Source: Sediminibacterium salmoneum NBRC 103935
GTDB taxonomy: Bacteria > Bacteroidota > Bacteroidia > Chitinophagales > Chitinophagaceae
Reading direction: 5' to 3'
DNA: 64,000 nucleotides
Assembly: GCF_000511175.1 (NCBI RefSeq)
Contig: NZ_KI866530.1
Location: 355,892 to 419,891, forward strand
A program made the translations under genes and the position numbers. Shown here piece after piece: positions 9,563 through 19,400 of this stretch. Below the pieces are notes generated by a model. It saw only the letters and a program-made list of their open reading frames with translations, did no database searches and was not told where the DNA came from. Position 1 is the first letter of the stretch; the number at the start of each line of letters is the position of its first letter.

Positions 9563-10447
9563 TTAGAAGCAAAGGGTGTTTTTAGATAAGCTTCTATTGC
9601 CCTGTAATCCGCCGCTATGTATTAACAATAGGTTTGCATTCTCTTCAAAATACCCTTTTGGTATTAGCTCTTCTGCGGTATAGAAAAGTTTAGAAGTGTA
9701 AACAATATCTGTAGGAATCTGGGTTCTTTGGTAAAAATCATTCATGTAGGCAATTAACTCTTTGGGATGCTTGGCATAACCACCAAAATGATAATCGTGC
9801 AGACAAGTAATCTTATTATGAAGGGTTTCCGGTAACAATCCGGCAATACTGTCTTCCAGTGCTGTATTATTTTTTAACACACTGATCCCAATAATTTTCT
9901 GATATTCAGCAGCTCCCATTATCAACCCGGCTGCCATTGTACCTGTTCCGCAGGCACAGAGAATATGGGTGAACTCATTACAATCCTTTGCAGATAAGAT
10001 GGTGGCTGCTCCCTTTGCCCCTTGCATTCCATAGCCCCCTTCATCCACCCAATAAATTTCATGGTGGTTGGGATATGATTCTATGATTTCTTCTCTTACT
10101 TTAAAGGATTGTCTGGATACTGGTATGATTTTCATTCCCCATTCTCTGGCTTCCTGTAAAGTAGGGGAGTCGTCTGCTTCGCCCCGGATAATACCAACAG
10201 ATGCCAGCCCATTCAGGTTGGCTGCGGCAGCCAATGCCACAATATGGTTGGAGTAAGCCCCACCAAAACTTCCAATTGTTTTGTAGCCTTGTTTTACCGC
10301 TTCTTCCAAGTAAAACCGAAGCTTGAACCACTTATTTCCACTTATAATAGGGTGAATCAGGTCGGTTCTCAATACAGACATTGCAATCTTACTGCCGTTT
10401 AAATTACCCAATCTGTCTAACCGTATATGATTTATGTCAGGAAACAT
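9563..10447 (-). CDS. PLP-dependent ACC deaminase / D-cysteine desulfhydrase family protein
   Basis: 294 residues of the fold-type II PLP family. The PLP-binding lysine lies in IISGNKWFKLR (K39), followed by the Ser/Asn substrate segment GSFGGAYSNHIVALA near residues 60-74 and a glycine-rich phosphate loop CGTGTMAAGLIMGA. Family members cleave 1-aminocyclopropane-1-carboxylate or D-cysteine; sequence alone does not settle which, and D-cysteine desulfhydrase-like activity is common in Bacteroidota. Slightly shorter than typical (about 300-340). Confidence 0.85.
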   Translation of the reverse strand: MFPDINHIRLDRLGNLNGSKIAMSVLRTDLIHPIISGNKWFKLRFYLEEAVKQGYKTIGSFGGAYSNHIVALAAAANLNGLASVGIIRGEADDSPTLQEAREWGMKIIPVSRQSFKVREEIIESYPNHHEIYWVDEGGYGMQGAKGAATILSAKDCNEFTHILCACGTGTMAAGLIMGAAEYQKIIGISVLKNNTALEDSIAGLLPETLHNKITCLHDYHFGGYAKHPKELIAYMNDFYQRTQIPTDIVYTSKLFYTAEELIPKGYFEENANLLLIHSGGLQGNRSLSKNTLCF

Positions 10448-10458
10448 ATTATAATGAA

Positions 10459-10487
10459 TTGTTGCAATGTTAATTGTTTTAACTTTG
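10459..10487 (+). promoter_or_regulatory. Promoter for the nucleotidyltransferase gene
   Basis: TTG at 10459-10461, 18-base spacer, TAACTTTG at 10480-10487, matching the phylum's promoter form. Start codon at 10505. Confidence 0.6.
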
Positions 10488-10504
10488 ATAGGTAAAATAA
10501 AACT

Positions 10505-11404
10505 ATGAAACCTACCCTAGTTATTCTCGCTGCTGGTATGGCCAGTCGCTACGGAAGTATGAAACAAATTCAGTCTTTTGGCCCGGATGGAGAGACCATA
10601 ATGGATTATTCCATTTATGATGCCATCAAAGCGGGTTTTGGTAAAGTTGTATTTATCATTCGTGAAGAATTTGCCGAACAATTCAAAGCCATCTTTGAAC
10701 CCAAGCTTGCTGGGAAAATTGCAACCGACTATGTATACCAGCATCTAGAAGATTATACCAAGGGCTATACCATCCCTGCAGACAGGGCTAAGCCTTGGGG
10801 TACAGCTCATGCAGTATTATGCTGTAAGGGTAAGGTAAACGAGCCTTTTGCTGTAATTAATGCAGATGATTATTATGGAAGGGATGCTTTTGATAAGGCA
10901 GTTCACTTCTTAAATAACCAATGCAACGCATCCACTTTTGCTTTGGTGGGTTATGAGTTACAGAAAACGCTTAGTGAAAACGGAAGCGTCAGTCGTGGGG
11001 TTTGCACTGCGGATGCCAATGATAACCTGACAGAAATTAACGAGCGAACTAAAATTTACCGGGAGAATGGAGAAATAGTTTACGAAGATGAAGCCGGTAA
11101 GCACCCATTGCCAGGAAATAGTCTAGTAAGCATGAATTACTTCTGTTTTTCACCAGATTTTATTGATATGTGCGAAGATATGTTTACTGCATTTCTTCAG
11201 GCGAAGGGTCAGGAACTAAAGTCAGAATTCTTTATTCCTTATGCAGCCAATGAGTTCATACAATCCGGAAAAGGCGTTTTAAAAGTACTTCCTACATCAG
11301 CGCAATGGTTCGGTGTTACCTATAAGGAAGATGCTCCCGGTGTTCAGGCGGCAATTAATGCGCTAGTGGATGCTAAAGTATATCCTGCTTCACTCTGGAA
11401 ATAA
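10505..11404 (+). CDS. Sugar-phosphate nucleotidyltransferase family protein
   Basis: 299 residues. The N-terminus carries the nucleotidyltransferase signature LAAGMASRYGSMKQ (residues 8-21) and a further motif FAVINADDYYG (about 118-128), with Asp residues placed to bind the metal. Such enzymes join NTPs to sugar phosphates (glucose-1-phosphate or similar) for cell-wall or polysaccharide precursors. The exact sugar and nucleotide cannot be read from the sequence. Monocistronic between its own promoter and terminator. Confidence 0.85.
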   Translation: MKPTLVILAAGMASRYGSMKQIQSFGPDGETIMDYSIYDAIKAGFGKVVFIIREEFAEQFKAIFEPKLAGKIATDYVYQHLEDYTKGYTIPADRAKPWGTAHAVLCCKGKVNEPFAVINADDYYGRDAFDKAVHFLNNQCNASTFALVGYELQKTLSENGSVSRGVCTADANDNLTEINERTKIYRENGEIVYEDEAGKHPLPGNSLVSMNYFCFSPDFIDMCEDMFTAFLQAKGQELKSEFFIPYAANEFIQSGKGVLKVLPTSAQWFGVTYKEDAPGVQAAINALVDAKVYPASLWK

Positions 11405-11420
11405 CAACACGCAATATTTA

Positions 11421-11451
11421 AAAACCCGATCAAAATTTGATCGGGTTTTTT
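11421..11451 (+). terminator. Rho-independent terminator after the nucleotidyltransferase gene
   Basis: Perfect fourteen-base stem AAAACCCGATCAAA / TTTGATCGGGTTTT followed by T residues. Confidence 0.88.
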
Positions 11452-11523
11452 GTGTTTATGAGTTTAAGATATGAAGACTCTTTGTGTACTTTCTGGCTGA
11501 ATTGAATACCCTAAATGGTGGGT

Positions 11524-12633
11524 TTATTTGGTGTAGGCTTTTACAAAGAACACACAATCTTCTACTTTGGTAATCTGTGTTTTTCTCTCAACGCCCTTAA
11601 GCGCCGACTTGGATGGAAGTTTTACTTTCCTGAATGCTGTATCCGATTTCTTCAGGTCTTCAATGATGGAATGAATATTTTTTGATTTTACAGCGAATGC
11701 CACTCCGTCTGCCTGTGCCTGTCTGGTACTTAGTACGCCAATTACTTCTCCGTTTTTATTAAATACAGGTGCTCCGGAGTTGCCAGGGTTTGCACTTATC
11801 TGAATCTGGTAAGACAATGAATCACCGTTAAAGCCTGTTTTAGCACTCAGATACCCCATTCCGTAAACGATTTCATTTCTTGGGTAACCCAGAGTAAATA
11901 TTTCCTCTCCTAAAGAAGAGTTGGTTTTCTGAATGCTGTAAGGAATGGACTTTACAGATTCATATTCTTCATCATTGATTTTTAAAATGGCCAGGTCTTT
12001 ATCGTGGTCAATTAATACAATTGAAGATTTAAATTCAGCGCCTTTGCTGTTTACTACAATGGCTCCTGTTCCTTTAAGGATATGCGCATTGGTAACGATA
12101 TAGCCTTTGGGATCAACCAGAAATCCTGAACCTCCGCTTAATAATCTTGCGTTGGTTGGAATTTTGGAAGTCACTTCGTTAATTATATTTACCTGTGCCT
12201 GCTGATTCTTTTTTACCACTTCCAGGTCTTTACCTAACTGTTCTAATTTTGGATCATTTACCGAAGTAGAAAAATACATGGCCAGCCCACTAATAAACAG
12301 CGCAATAACACCGCCTACAGAGGCAGCAATAGCGGTAACTCTTTTATATTTATTCCAGAATTGAATTACTTTTCCCTTTGTGCTTATGGCTCCACCTTCA
12401 TTTAGATCACCTCTTTCTAACAGGTATTGGTGAACTTCATGCAAAGTTTGTTTGATCTGAATATTGGCGGCATAGTCCGCAATTTGATGAAGGAACATAT
12501 TGTGCTCAACCACCATCTGATCAATTTCAGGTGTTGTTTTTCTCAGGTTCTCAAAATAGCTGCGCTCTTCAGCACTCATTTCACCGCTGAGATATCGTTC
12601 AATTGCGTCTAGTAATAAAATATCATCCATCAA
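11524..12633 (-). CDS. Membrane-anchored trypsin-like serine protease with anti-sigma-like N-terminus
   Basis: 369 residues. The first 75 residues (LLDAIERYLSGEMSAEERSYFENL) look like the helical N-terminus of a Bacteroidota anti-sigma factor. One membrane helix follows (about 100-121), a coiled linker, then a trypsin-like domain with H184 in TNAHIL, D213 in DHDKDLAIL and S286 in NPGNSGAPV. It lies 38 bases downstream of an ECF sigma factor gene, so a role in holding and releasing that sigma factor in response to an envelope signal is a reasonable inference. It has no PDZ domain, unlike HtrA/DegS. Confidence 0.8.
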   Translation of the reverse strand: MMDDILLLDAIERYLSGEMSAEERSYFENLRKTTPEIDQMVVEHNMFLHQIADYAANIQIKQTLHEVHQYLLERGDLNEGGAISTKGKVIQFWNKYKRVTAIAASVGGVIALFISGLAMYFSTSVNDPKLEQLGKDLEVVKKNQQAQVNIINEVTSKIPTNARLLSGGSGFLVDPKGYIVTNAHILKGTGAIVVNSKGAEFKSSIVLIDHDKDLAILKINDEEYESVKSIPYSIQKTNSSLGEEIFTLGYPRNEIVYGMGYLSAKTGFNGDSLSYQIQISANPGNSGAPVFNKNGEVIGVLSTRQAQADGVAFAVKSKNIHSIIEDLKKSDTAFRKVKLPSKSALKGVERKTQITKVEDCVFFVKAYTK

Positions 12634-12671
12634 GGTTCTATTCTTTTATCTGGTAAATCTTCTATTAAGGC

Positions 12672-13238
12672 CTATTCACCAATATTATATTGTGAAAAGA
12701 AAAGTTTCTTCAATCGCATCAGGCATTTGTACTTCTGGTTTTTGGCATTGTCTGCATTGGTGTAGCCAAATTCAGCTGCCAGTGCATTCATGTCCATTTT
12801 TTTCAGGTAGTAACCTTGCAATAAACTCTTACAGGGTTCCCCCAAACTATTCAAAGCCCTATCCATTATAGCAAACTCTGCATTTCTCTTCTCATGGTTT
12901 TCCCAGTCCTCTTCAACAGCTACCGTTTCTTCAAATCCGTCAATTGAGCCAGTATATCTTCCCATTTGCTGTAATCTTTTTAACCATAATCTCCGGCAAA
13001 TGGAATAGAGATAGGTTTTAATCTGACAAGTCAATACAAAAGAATCTGTTTGGGACTTTTCGTATAAAGCAATCATTGCTTCCTGAAAAATATCCCTAGC
13101 CTCGTCGTAGCTCCCATTGTTATTCAGAATAAAAGCCTGAATCATATTAAAATTATCTTTATATATGATCTCAATTGCTTTAGAGTCGTTGTGAGCCAGA
13201 CCTTTCAGTAATGCTTGTTCGTTCGTATCTCCTTTCAC
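12672..13238 (-). CDS. ECF-type RNA polymerase sigma factor
   Basis: 188 residues. Region 2 is visible in YDEARDIFQEAMIALYEK (about 39-56), and region 4 in the C-terminal LGEPCKSLLQGYYLKKMDMNALAAEFG segment with its helix-turn-helix. The start codon is GTG (13236-13238). Together with the downstream membrane protease/anti-sigma-like gene it forms a probable two-gene stress-response unit. Confidence 0.88.
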   Translation of the reverse strand: MKGDTNEQALLKGLAHNDSKAIEIIYKDNFNMIQAFILNNNGSYDEARDIFQEAMIALYEKSQTDSFVLTCQIKTYLYSICRRLWLKRLQQMGRYTGSIDGFEETVAVEEDWENHEKRNAEFAIMDRALNSLGEPCKSLLQGYYLKKMDMNALAAEFGYTNADNAKNQKYKCLMRLKKLFFSQYNIGE

Positions 13239-13440
13239 TGTCTGTGTCTTTAATACGTTTGTCTATTAAAAGTAACCCAAAATAGGCCTAAAAATTTTTT
13301 TTGAGAAAAACTTTAAAAAAGACAAGTAGGTTTATCGTGAGTAGTTTACGATGGATTGAATTGCAATCGGTAACGATTTGGTAATGGTGCTTAATGCATT
13401 CATTCTCACTAACTTTCCTTGTAAATCTAAAGACAAAGAT
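13239..13440. other. Non-coding stretch, probable chromosome/element boundary zone
   Basis: About 200 bases without a convincing gene. It should hold the promoter of the sigma factor gene. A short dyad GATTG..CAATC is present near 13,352. The gene content changes from housekeeping to mobile-element cargo across this stretch. I saw no tRNA gene and no clear attachment-site repeat; the other end of the element is outside the window, so the repeat cannot be tested here. Confidence 0.35.
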
Positions 13441-13481
13441 AAAAAAATGGGCAGATAATTTTAGTTTATCTGCCCATTTTT
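13441..13481. terminator. Strong bidirectional terminator at the element edge
   Basis: Long stem AAAAATGGGCAGATAA / TTATCTGCCCATTTTT around a short loop, A-rich before and T-rich after on both strands. It closes the minus-strand nitrilase-fragment transcript and insulates it from the sigma factor promoter. Confidence 0.85.
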
Positions 13482-13507
13482 TACGTGGATAAATTTGAAA
13501 AGCACCA

Positions 13508-13948
13508 TCAATTTTTATCGTCTAAGGATATTACCTCAATATCATTTAATTCAGGTGACCCGCCACGATGTGCACATCCAGCTGCTACATAGTATGTGTT
13601 ATTTATTCGTACAACCTGCGTTCCGTGCCCACCAAGGGCAACAAATATACCGGCCTCTTTGACAGCTTCCTGGATTAGCTTAACATACCCGGAATTTTCC
13701 TCAATGCTGTTGTTCCAATAGTCCAGCCACAGTTCCCGTCCTCTTTCTGTTCTTTTACCGACTACGGCATCATAAGAGAGCCCACGTGGGTAAGCAGGTA
13801 TGAATGCTTCGGGAAAAAGCAGTAACTTACAATTTTCGGCTTTTGCTTTCTGTATCCATTGGATTACTTTTTCGACTGTTTTTTCTATATCAAACAGCAC
13901 CGGAGTTGCCTGTACAACACCTACTTTAACTTTTGTATCTATTGCCAT
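13508..13948 (-). CDS. Truncated nitrilase-like protein with an unrelated tail
   Basis: 146 residues against about 300-350 for a full nitrilase. Residues 6-106 match the N-terminal part of nitrilases (VKVGVVQATPVLFD, LLLFPEAFIPAYPRG with the catalytic Glu E47, VALGG). From about residue 107 (near base 13,630) the sequence becomes GTQVVRINNTYYVAAGCAHRGG and no longer fits the family. The catalytic Lys and Cys regions are missing, so nitrilase activity is not expected. It looks like a deletion or fusion product at the element edge. Possibly expressed, probably not a working nitrilase. Confidence 0.6.
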   Translation of the reverse strand: MAIDTKVKVGVVQATPVLFDIEKTVEKVIQWIQKAKAENCKLLLFPEAFIPAYPRGLSYDAVVGKRTERGRELWLDYWNNSIEENSGYVKLIQEAVKEAGIFVALGGHGTQVVRINNTYYVAAGCAHRGGSPELNDIEVISLDDKN

Positions 13949-13988
13949 GATATTGTTTTATAAATTTAGATCATTACTTCTTCAAAAT

Positions 13989-14819
13989 TTACTTCTCATC
14001 CTGTTCATCCATCGCTGATAGCATGGTATCTTTCAGGGTGTCCAAAAACTTGGTTCGGTTGACTTTTCTATTCCTGATCTCCAAGTAAGAGTGGTAAAAA
14101 TCTCCCAAGTCAATATTGAAAGCATTTTCCATAGCCTTTGCAATCACCTTTATTTCGACATTACCATTGTCAAAAGTCCCGCTGTGATGTAAAGCGTATA
14201 TCAATTCAATGAGTGAAGTTTTACTACCTGTCCAATTAACTGATGCCGGGCTTGGTAATATATTGGTTCCCTTTTCATTCAGATCATGTTGATGTTCCAG
14301 ATAAACCTGGATCATATCATTGGCGATGATTTTGGCAACCTTATAATCATGTGAAGTTGAGAAGGTAGGATCTGCCTCAAAGAAGAATGTATCAAGGTTT
14401 AGTTTTACATCGGCATTACCTCTTAAGAACAACTTACGGTCTAAAAAAGTATTGTTGGTTCGGTAATACTTATAAAATTCGAGATTGTTCTCGAAAAAGC
14501 GTTGCAGTTTATGAAGTTCCGCATTCAGATATTTTCTGATTATCTTTCTACCTCCATTTGGCCTTTTTGTCTCGATCTTAAAAACAGAATTAAAAAATAT
14601 AAGCCTTGAAACTACCTTTGGTTTTACGTTTTTGAAAAAGTGGATTTCATCTTCCTCAGATTTAAAGCCATTTTCCTGAACATATTTCCGTAAGGTGGTC
14701 AAATGACGTAAAATAATATTGATTGTATCTTCTACCTGATGCACGGGGTACTTCGCTTCCAGTATAATGGAATTTATCTCATCTTCCACATCTTGAACTA
14801 TATTCAGAATCTTTTTCAT
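13989..14819 (-). CDS. rteC: RteC-family protein, first copy
   Basis: 276 residues. RteC is the regulator found with CTnDOT-type conjugative transposons, where it activates the excision genes. Family features seen are the central RRFFENNLEFYKYYRTNN-type segment, the STSHDYKVAKIIANDMIQVYLE block and the C-terminal helical region ending NRTKFLDTL. A divergent second copy lies at 42,225-43,049 (roughly half of residues shared by eye), so the copper genes sit between two rteC paralogues. No integrase or exc gene is near. Confidence 0.85.
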   Translation of the reverse strand: MKKILNIVQDVEDEINSIILEAKYPVHQVEDTINIILRHLTTLRKYVQENGFKSEEDEIHFFKNVKPKVVSRLIFFNSVFKIETKRPNGGRKIIRKYLNAELHKLQRFFENNLEFYKYYRTNNTFLDRKLFLRGNADVKLNLDTFFFEADPTFSTSHDYKVAKIIANDMIQVYLEHQHDLNEKGTNILPSPASVNWTGSKTSLIELIYALHHSGTFDNGNVEIKVIAKAMENAFNIDLGDFYHSYLEIRNRKVNRTKFLDTLKDTMLSAMDEQDEK

Positions 14820-14851
14820 AAGGATTGTATGATTTGATGATTATAATAGAA

Positions 14852-14880
14852 ATCGTCTGCCCAAATGTTGGACAGACGAT
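14852..14880 (-). terminator. Hairpin between the efflux operon and rteC
   Basis: Stem ATCGTCTGCCCAA / TTGGACAGACGAT with a short loop, followed on the minus strand by a T-rich run. It ends the lipoprotein transcript before rteC. Confidence 0.65.
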
Positions 14881-14898
14881 ATGACCAATAACCTCGTG

Positions 14899-15333
14899 TT
14901 ATTTCGCCCCATTTTTAAATGCCGTATAATTTTGCTCATTTTCAAAGTAGGCGACCTCACCACCATCTGCAATCAGGACGATATATGCTGTTGCCTTATC
15001 CACTTTTTTCATGCTCTGTGGGTCTATGGCATAGCGCACACTTTCATCCTGTGGAATACGTTTCTTGCACATTTCACAACATCCATAATAGGTCTTTCCA
15101 TCAAAGGGAACTTCCAATTGCTGTTTTCCCATGTAGGCATCATTTACCATACAGACAAGATTGCTTGGAACATGGTCGCCTTTTTTAGGTTCGTTAGTTT
15201 TTACGTTGCTTGTTTGCGTAGCTGTTGAAACTTCATTAGTGGAAGTTGCTTCATTACTTTTGTTCTGGCTACATCCGATGAAAAGTAACGTGGCAAGTGC
15301 CACGATACTCAAAAATTTGAACTGTACTTTCAT
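14899..15333 (-). CDS. Small lipoprotein with a CCEMC metal-binding-like motif
   Basis: 144 residues. Lipoprotein signal with lipobox LFIGC (Cys 21). The mature domain reads VCMVNDAYMGKQQLEVPFDGKTYYGCCEMCKKR, which recalls TRASH/YHS-type metal-binding domains where Cys residues bind copper or similar ions. It is the last gene of the TolC-RND-adaptor operon, 5 bases after the adaptor. A periplasmic metal-handling partner of the pump is likely but unproven. Confidence 0.7.
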   Translation of the reverse strand: MKVQFKFLSIVALATLLFIGCSQNKSNEATSTNEVSTATQTSNVKTNEPKKGDHVPSNLVCMVNDAYMGKQQLEVPFDGKTYYGCCEMCKKRIPQDESVRYAIDPQSMKKVDKATAYIVLIADGGEVAYFENEQNYTAFKNGAK

Positions 15334-15338
15334 TTTGA

Positions 15339-16478
15339 TTATTTTTTATTAGGATTATTTGGTTTGTTCGGAACTTCAGTACCTTCCTGAACTTCTTCTG
15401 ATCCCATTTTTAATATTTTGTCTCCCTGATTAAGTTCTCCAAAAACCTCTACCTGCTCCGGCATTATACGTCCTTTGCTCACCGGGACATTTTTGGTCTT
15501 CCCGTTCTCAACACGTATCACGTATACACCCATTCCGCTTTCAACAACTGCCGTTTTAGGAACAAAAAATGTAGGCTCCGTATTTTGTAAAGGGATAGTC
15601 GTTTCAGCAACCATATACGGTTTCAGGATATTATTCTTGTTGATGAAATCCGCTTCTATCTTTTCAGAACGGAGTTTTAAATCAAGGCTTCCCGATTTTC
15701 TGCTAACCAGTGCGATATGCTTTTGCTGGGGCTGTGATCTCACGTGGAAACGGATGGTGTCACCCAATTTTAGATAAGGGGTATTGGCTTCCGGAACGGA
15801 AAGATTTAAACGTAATTTCTGGTTGTTCTCGACCACCAACAAAGGCTCTTTGTTCATTGGTCCTACATAGGCACCCAGATCCACGTTTCTATCTGTAATT
15901 GTTCCGCTGAACGGAGCTTTGATCACCAGGTAATTGTTGATATCCTTGATCTCATTATAGGCAGATCTTGCTGCATTCAACTGAGCCTCATCGGAAAGTT
16001 TACGGGCCTTGATCTGGTCAAGTGCATCTTTTGCAATAGCTCCCTGTGTCTCGTTGGCCTTCATCGTTCTATCGTAAGTAGCTTTGGTCGAGAAATAGAT
16101 GGCTTCCTGAGCTTCCAATTTCGCTTTGGCACTTGCTACCTGCGACTGGATTTCAGGTGCTTCCAATACCGCCAGAACCTGACCTGCCGATACTTTATCT
16201 CCGATATCTACACGGATACTTTTTACATAACTGTTTACTTTTGCAAACAGGGCCGTCTGTTGGTCGGGTTTTAGCTCACCGGCTAATTTCAGCATAACCT
16301 TAGGGTTGGACTTTGATATTTCAACAGTTTCCCATGGGTTCATCATCATTCCCATTCCCATTCCCATACCAGGCATGCCGCCTTTTTTAGGTTCTTCCTT
16401 TGCTGCTTCTTTTGTTTCGTTGTTGCAGGCGGTCAGCAACACTATAAATGAAGCTGCCAATATTTTTATATATTTCAT
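15339..16478 (-). CDS. RND efflux periplasmic adaptor (membrane fusion protein), lipoprotein
   Basis: 379 residues. Lipobox in VLLTACNN, then a Met/Gly-rich stretch (GMPGMGMGMGMMMNPWE, about residues 34-50) that could bind Cu(I). It has the usual hairpin/lipoyl domains: VRVDIGDKVSAGQVLAVLEAPE at about 94-114 and the mirrored VIKAPFSGTITDRNVDLGAYV at about 185-205. It links the inner-membrane RND pump to TolC. Stop is 4 bases before the next start; part of a four-gene operon. Confidence 0.88.
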   Translation of the reverse strand: MKYIKILAASFIVLLTACNNETKEAAKEEPKKGGMPGMGMGMGMMMNPWETVEISKSNPKVMLKLAGELKPDQQTALFAKVNSYVKSIRVDIGDKVSAGQVLAVLEAPEIQSQVASAKAKLEAQEAIYFSTKATYDRTMKANETQGAIAKDALDQIKARKLSDEAQLNAARSAYNEIKDINNYLVIKAPFSGTITDRNVDLGAYVGPMNKEPLLVVENNQKLRLNLSVPEANTPYLKLGDTIRFHVRSQPQQKHIALVSRKSGSLDLKLRSEKIEADFINKNNILKPYMVAETTIPLQNTEPTFFVPKTAVVESGMGVYVIRVENGKTKNVPVSKGRIMPEQVEVFGELNQGDKILKMGSEEVQEGTEVPNKPNNPNKK

Positions 16479-16482
16479 TTCT

Positions 16483-19400
16483 TTATTTTTTTAGGTTTAC
16501 AAAGTGAATACTTTCCTCATCTTCTGGATGCAGCGAATTGGATACGATGGATGCTTTTTTCTGAACCCAACCGAATACAAGTGGGAGAACGATCAATACC
16601 GAAAAAGTAGAGAAAATCAAACCACCAATCACGGCACGTCCCAACGGAGATACCTGATCTCCGCCTTCTCCAAATCCGATGGCCATCGGTAACATACCGG
16701 CTACCATTGCCAATGTGGTCATGACAATCGGACGGATACGTAATTTGGCTGCTTCTATTGCGGCTCCAAGTGCATCATTTGAAGATTTGCGTATCGTTTC
16801 GGCATTTGAAATCAATAACACTGCATTTGCAATCGATACCCCGACCGACATGATCATTCCCATATAGGATTGAAGGTTCAGCGTAGAACCTGTCAGGTTC
16901 AGGGCAACCAACGCACCCACGATTACAAAAGGAACAGTTGATAAAATTACCCACGAAACCCTGAAGGATTGGAATGTGGCAGAAAGCATCAGAAATATGA
17001 CTACGACAGCGATCAATAGTCCTGAAGCAAGGCTTCCTAATGTCTCGTCCAGAACAGGAGCAAGTCCTGCAACCTCAATATTGATACCCTTTGGCAATTC
17101 ACCAAGAGAAGCTATTGCTGCTTTTACGTCTTTGGATGCCTGTTCAAGGTCTTTTTTATGCAAGTTGGCTGTTACCGTTGTATAGCCCATTGTTCCAAGG
17201 TTATAACTTTCTCCCATTTCCTTGGTAGGCATTACCGTAGCAACATCGCTTAATACAGGTCTGTCCTGATTTTTGGTCAGGGGAAGATTTTCCAGTTCCT
17301 CTTTGCTGTTCAGTATATTCTGAGGGGTCTGAACCTGTACATCGTATGCAATACCCATCATACCTCCAACCCAAAAGTTTTTATTGGTATAACGTGTCGA
17401 AGCTGTTGCGGCAACCAGTGATTTAGCGATATCCTGTGCGTCCAGTCCCAACTGGGCAGCCCTTGTCCGGTCAATATTGATCTGCATTGCCGGATAGTTC
17501 ATGGATTGTGGGATCTGCTGATCACGCATGTAGTCAAGTTCCTTCAGTTTTGCAAGAAGCTTATTTGCCGTCATCATGTTCATTTTCTTCATCATCCCCG
17601 AAACACGGATCTCAACAGGATTATTAGCTCCCTGGCTCAGGATTTTTTCTGTCAGTTCAATTGGTTCAAATGACAGTTGCAGATCGGGCATTTTTTCTTT
17701 GTAATATTGACGAAGTTCATCTTTCAGCTCATCTGAATTACCGTTAAATTCTTTAAGGGCAACCTGCATCAGGGCTTCATGCGGTCCCGCATTGTACAGA
17801 TAGATCGGGCTCACGGCAAATGTTGAAGGGTGCTGTCCGATAAAAACCGATGATATGGCAACATTATCCTTACCGACCTTGGCTTTTAGCAGTTCAAGGA
17901 AATTCTTCACCTTTTTCTCGGTTACTTCTATGCGGGTTCCGTCGGCAGCTTTAAGCCTTACTTGAAATTGTTTGGAATTAGAGGCAGGAAGTACGTCTTT
18001 TCCGGTAATCAGGTAAAGACCGGCTCCGGCAAGGATAACGGCAATCAGGCTAATTCCCACAACAGGTTTTCTGAATTTCATCAGACCCGAAAGGAAGTTT
18101 GCAAATTTCTCCCTGAACTTTGTAAACCTGTCTTCTTTATGTGCAGGGTTTTCGCAGTTTTCAATATTATGTTTCATCATCCAATTGGCCATCACCGGAA
18201 CGAAAGTCTGTGATAAAAGGAAGGAAATAATCATCGAAAAACCAATAGCCATTGCCAATGGCATAAACAGCGACCCTGGTATGCCTGTCATCATAAAGGC
18301 CGGAGCAAATACGGCAAGGATACAGAGCATGATGAGCAGTTTTGGAAAAGCAATCTCCTTACACGCATCCCATATTGCCTGTGCCTTTGTTTTACCCATG
18401 GCAAAGTGCTGGTGGATATTCTCGATGGTTACCGTACTCTCGTCCACTAATATACCAATTGCAAGTGCAAGGCCTGAAAGCGACATGATATTGATGGTCT
18501 GTCCGAAAAGTTTAAGGAACAGGACAGCAGAGATAATAGAGATCGGAATGGTCATAATCACGATCAGTGCCGCCCTGCGGTCATTCAGGAACAACAATAC
18601 CATCAATCCGGTCAGCAAAGCTCCCAGTACGCCCTCTACGACAAGACTTTTCAAGGCGTTGGAAATATACACCGATTGGTCAAATTCGTAGGATATCTTC
18701 ACGTCATCAGGCATATTACGCTGAATGTCCGGCAACTGTTTCTTCAGTGTGTTGACCACATCGAGTGTAGAAGCATTACCGGCCTTTGCAATATTGATAT
18801 ATACGGAACGTTTTCCGTCAATAAGGGCATAGCCCGTCGCAATATCCGCACCGTCCTTAACGGTTGCTACGTCACGGATATACACATTATCCACTGTACC
18901 CTTGAAGATCGGCACATCACCCAGTTCTTCAATATTCTTTACCGTATTATTGGTCGGGGTCAGATAATTTTTATCCCCAATATAGATATTCCCTGAAGGG
19001 GATGTTATATTGTTCCTGCTGATGGCTTCAACAACCTGTTCCGGAGATAGATTATGTGAACGCAACTTGTAGGGATCGATATTGATCTCAATGGTACGGG
19101 GGCTCCCTCCAAAAGGTGGGGCTGTTGTCAAACCGGGTATCTTAATCAGGAACGGACGGGCGTTGAAGTTTGCAATATCCTGTAACTGGTTATTTGTTTT
19201 TGTGTTACTGCGGAATACCAACTGCCCAACCGGTTGTGATGAAGCATCAAAACGGATGATAAACGGCGGCGGAGCGCCCGGTGGCAGGAATACCTGAGAA
19301 CGGTTGGACAGTGCATTGATACTGGCTATCGCTTCACCCATTTCGGTACCTTCATAGAAAGTAATCTTCATCAGGGTAAGTCCCTGTGTATTCTTACTTT

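Noticed and set aside
13239..13507. CTnDOT-type attachment core or tRNA target at the left element edge
   Set aside because: No GTAnnTTTGC-like core or tRNA sequence was found by eye, and the second end is not in the window.
18185..18691. 168-codon plus-strand frame inside the RND pump gene
   Set aside because: Antisense shadow of the conserved pump coding sequence.
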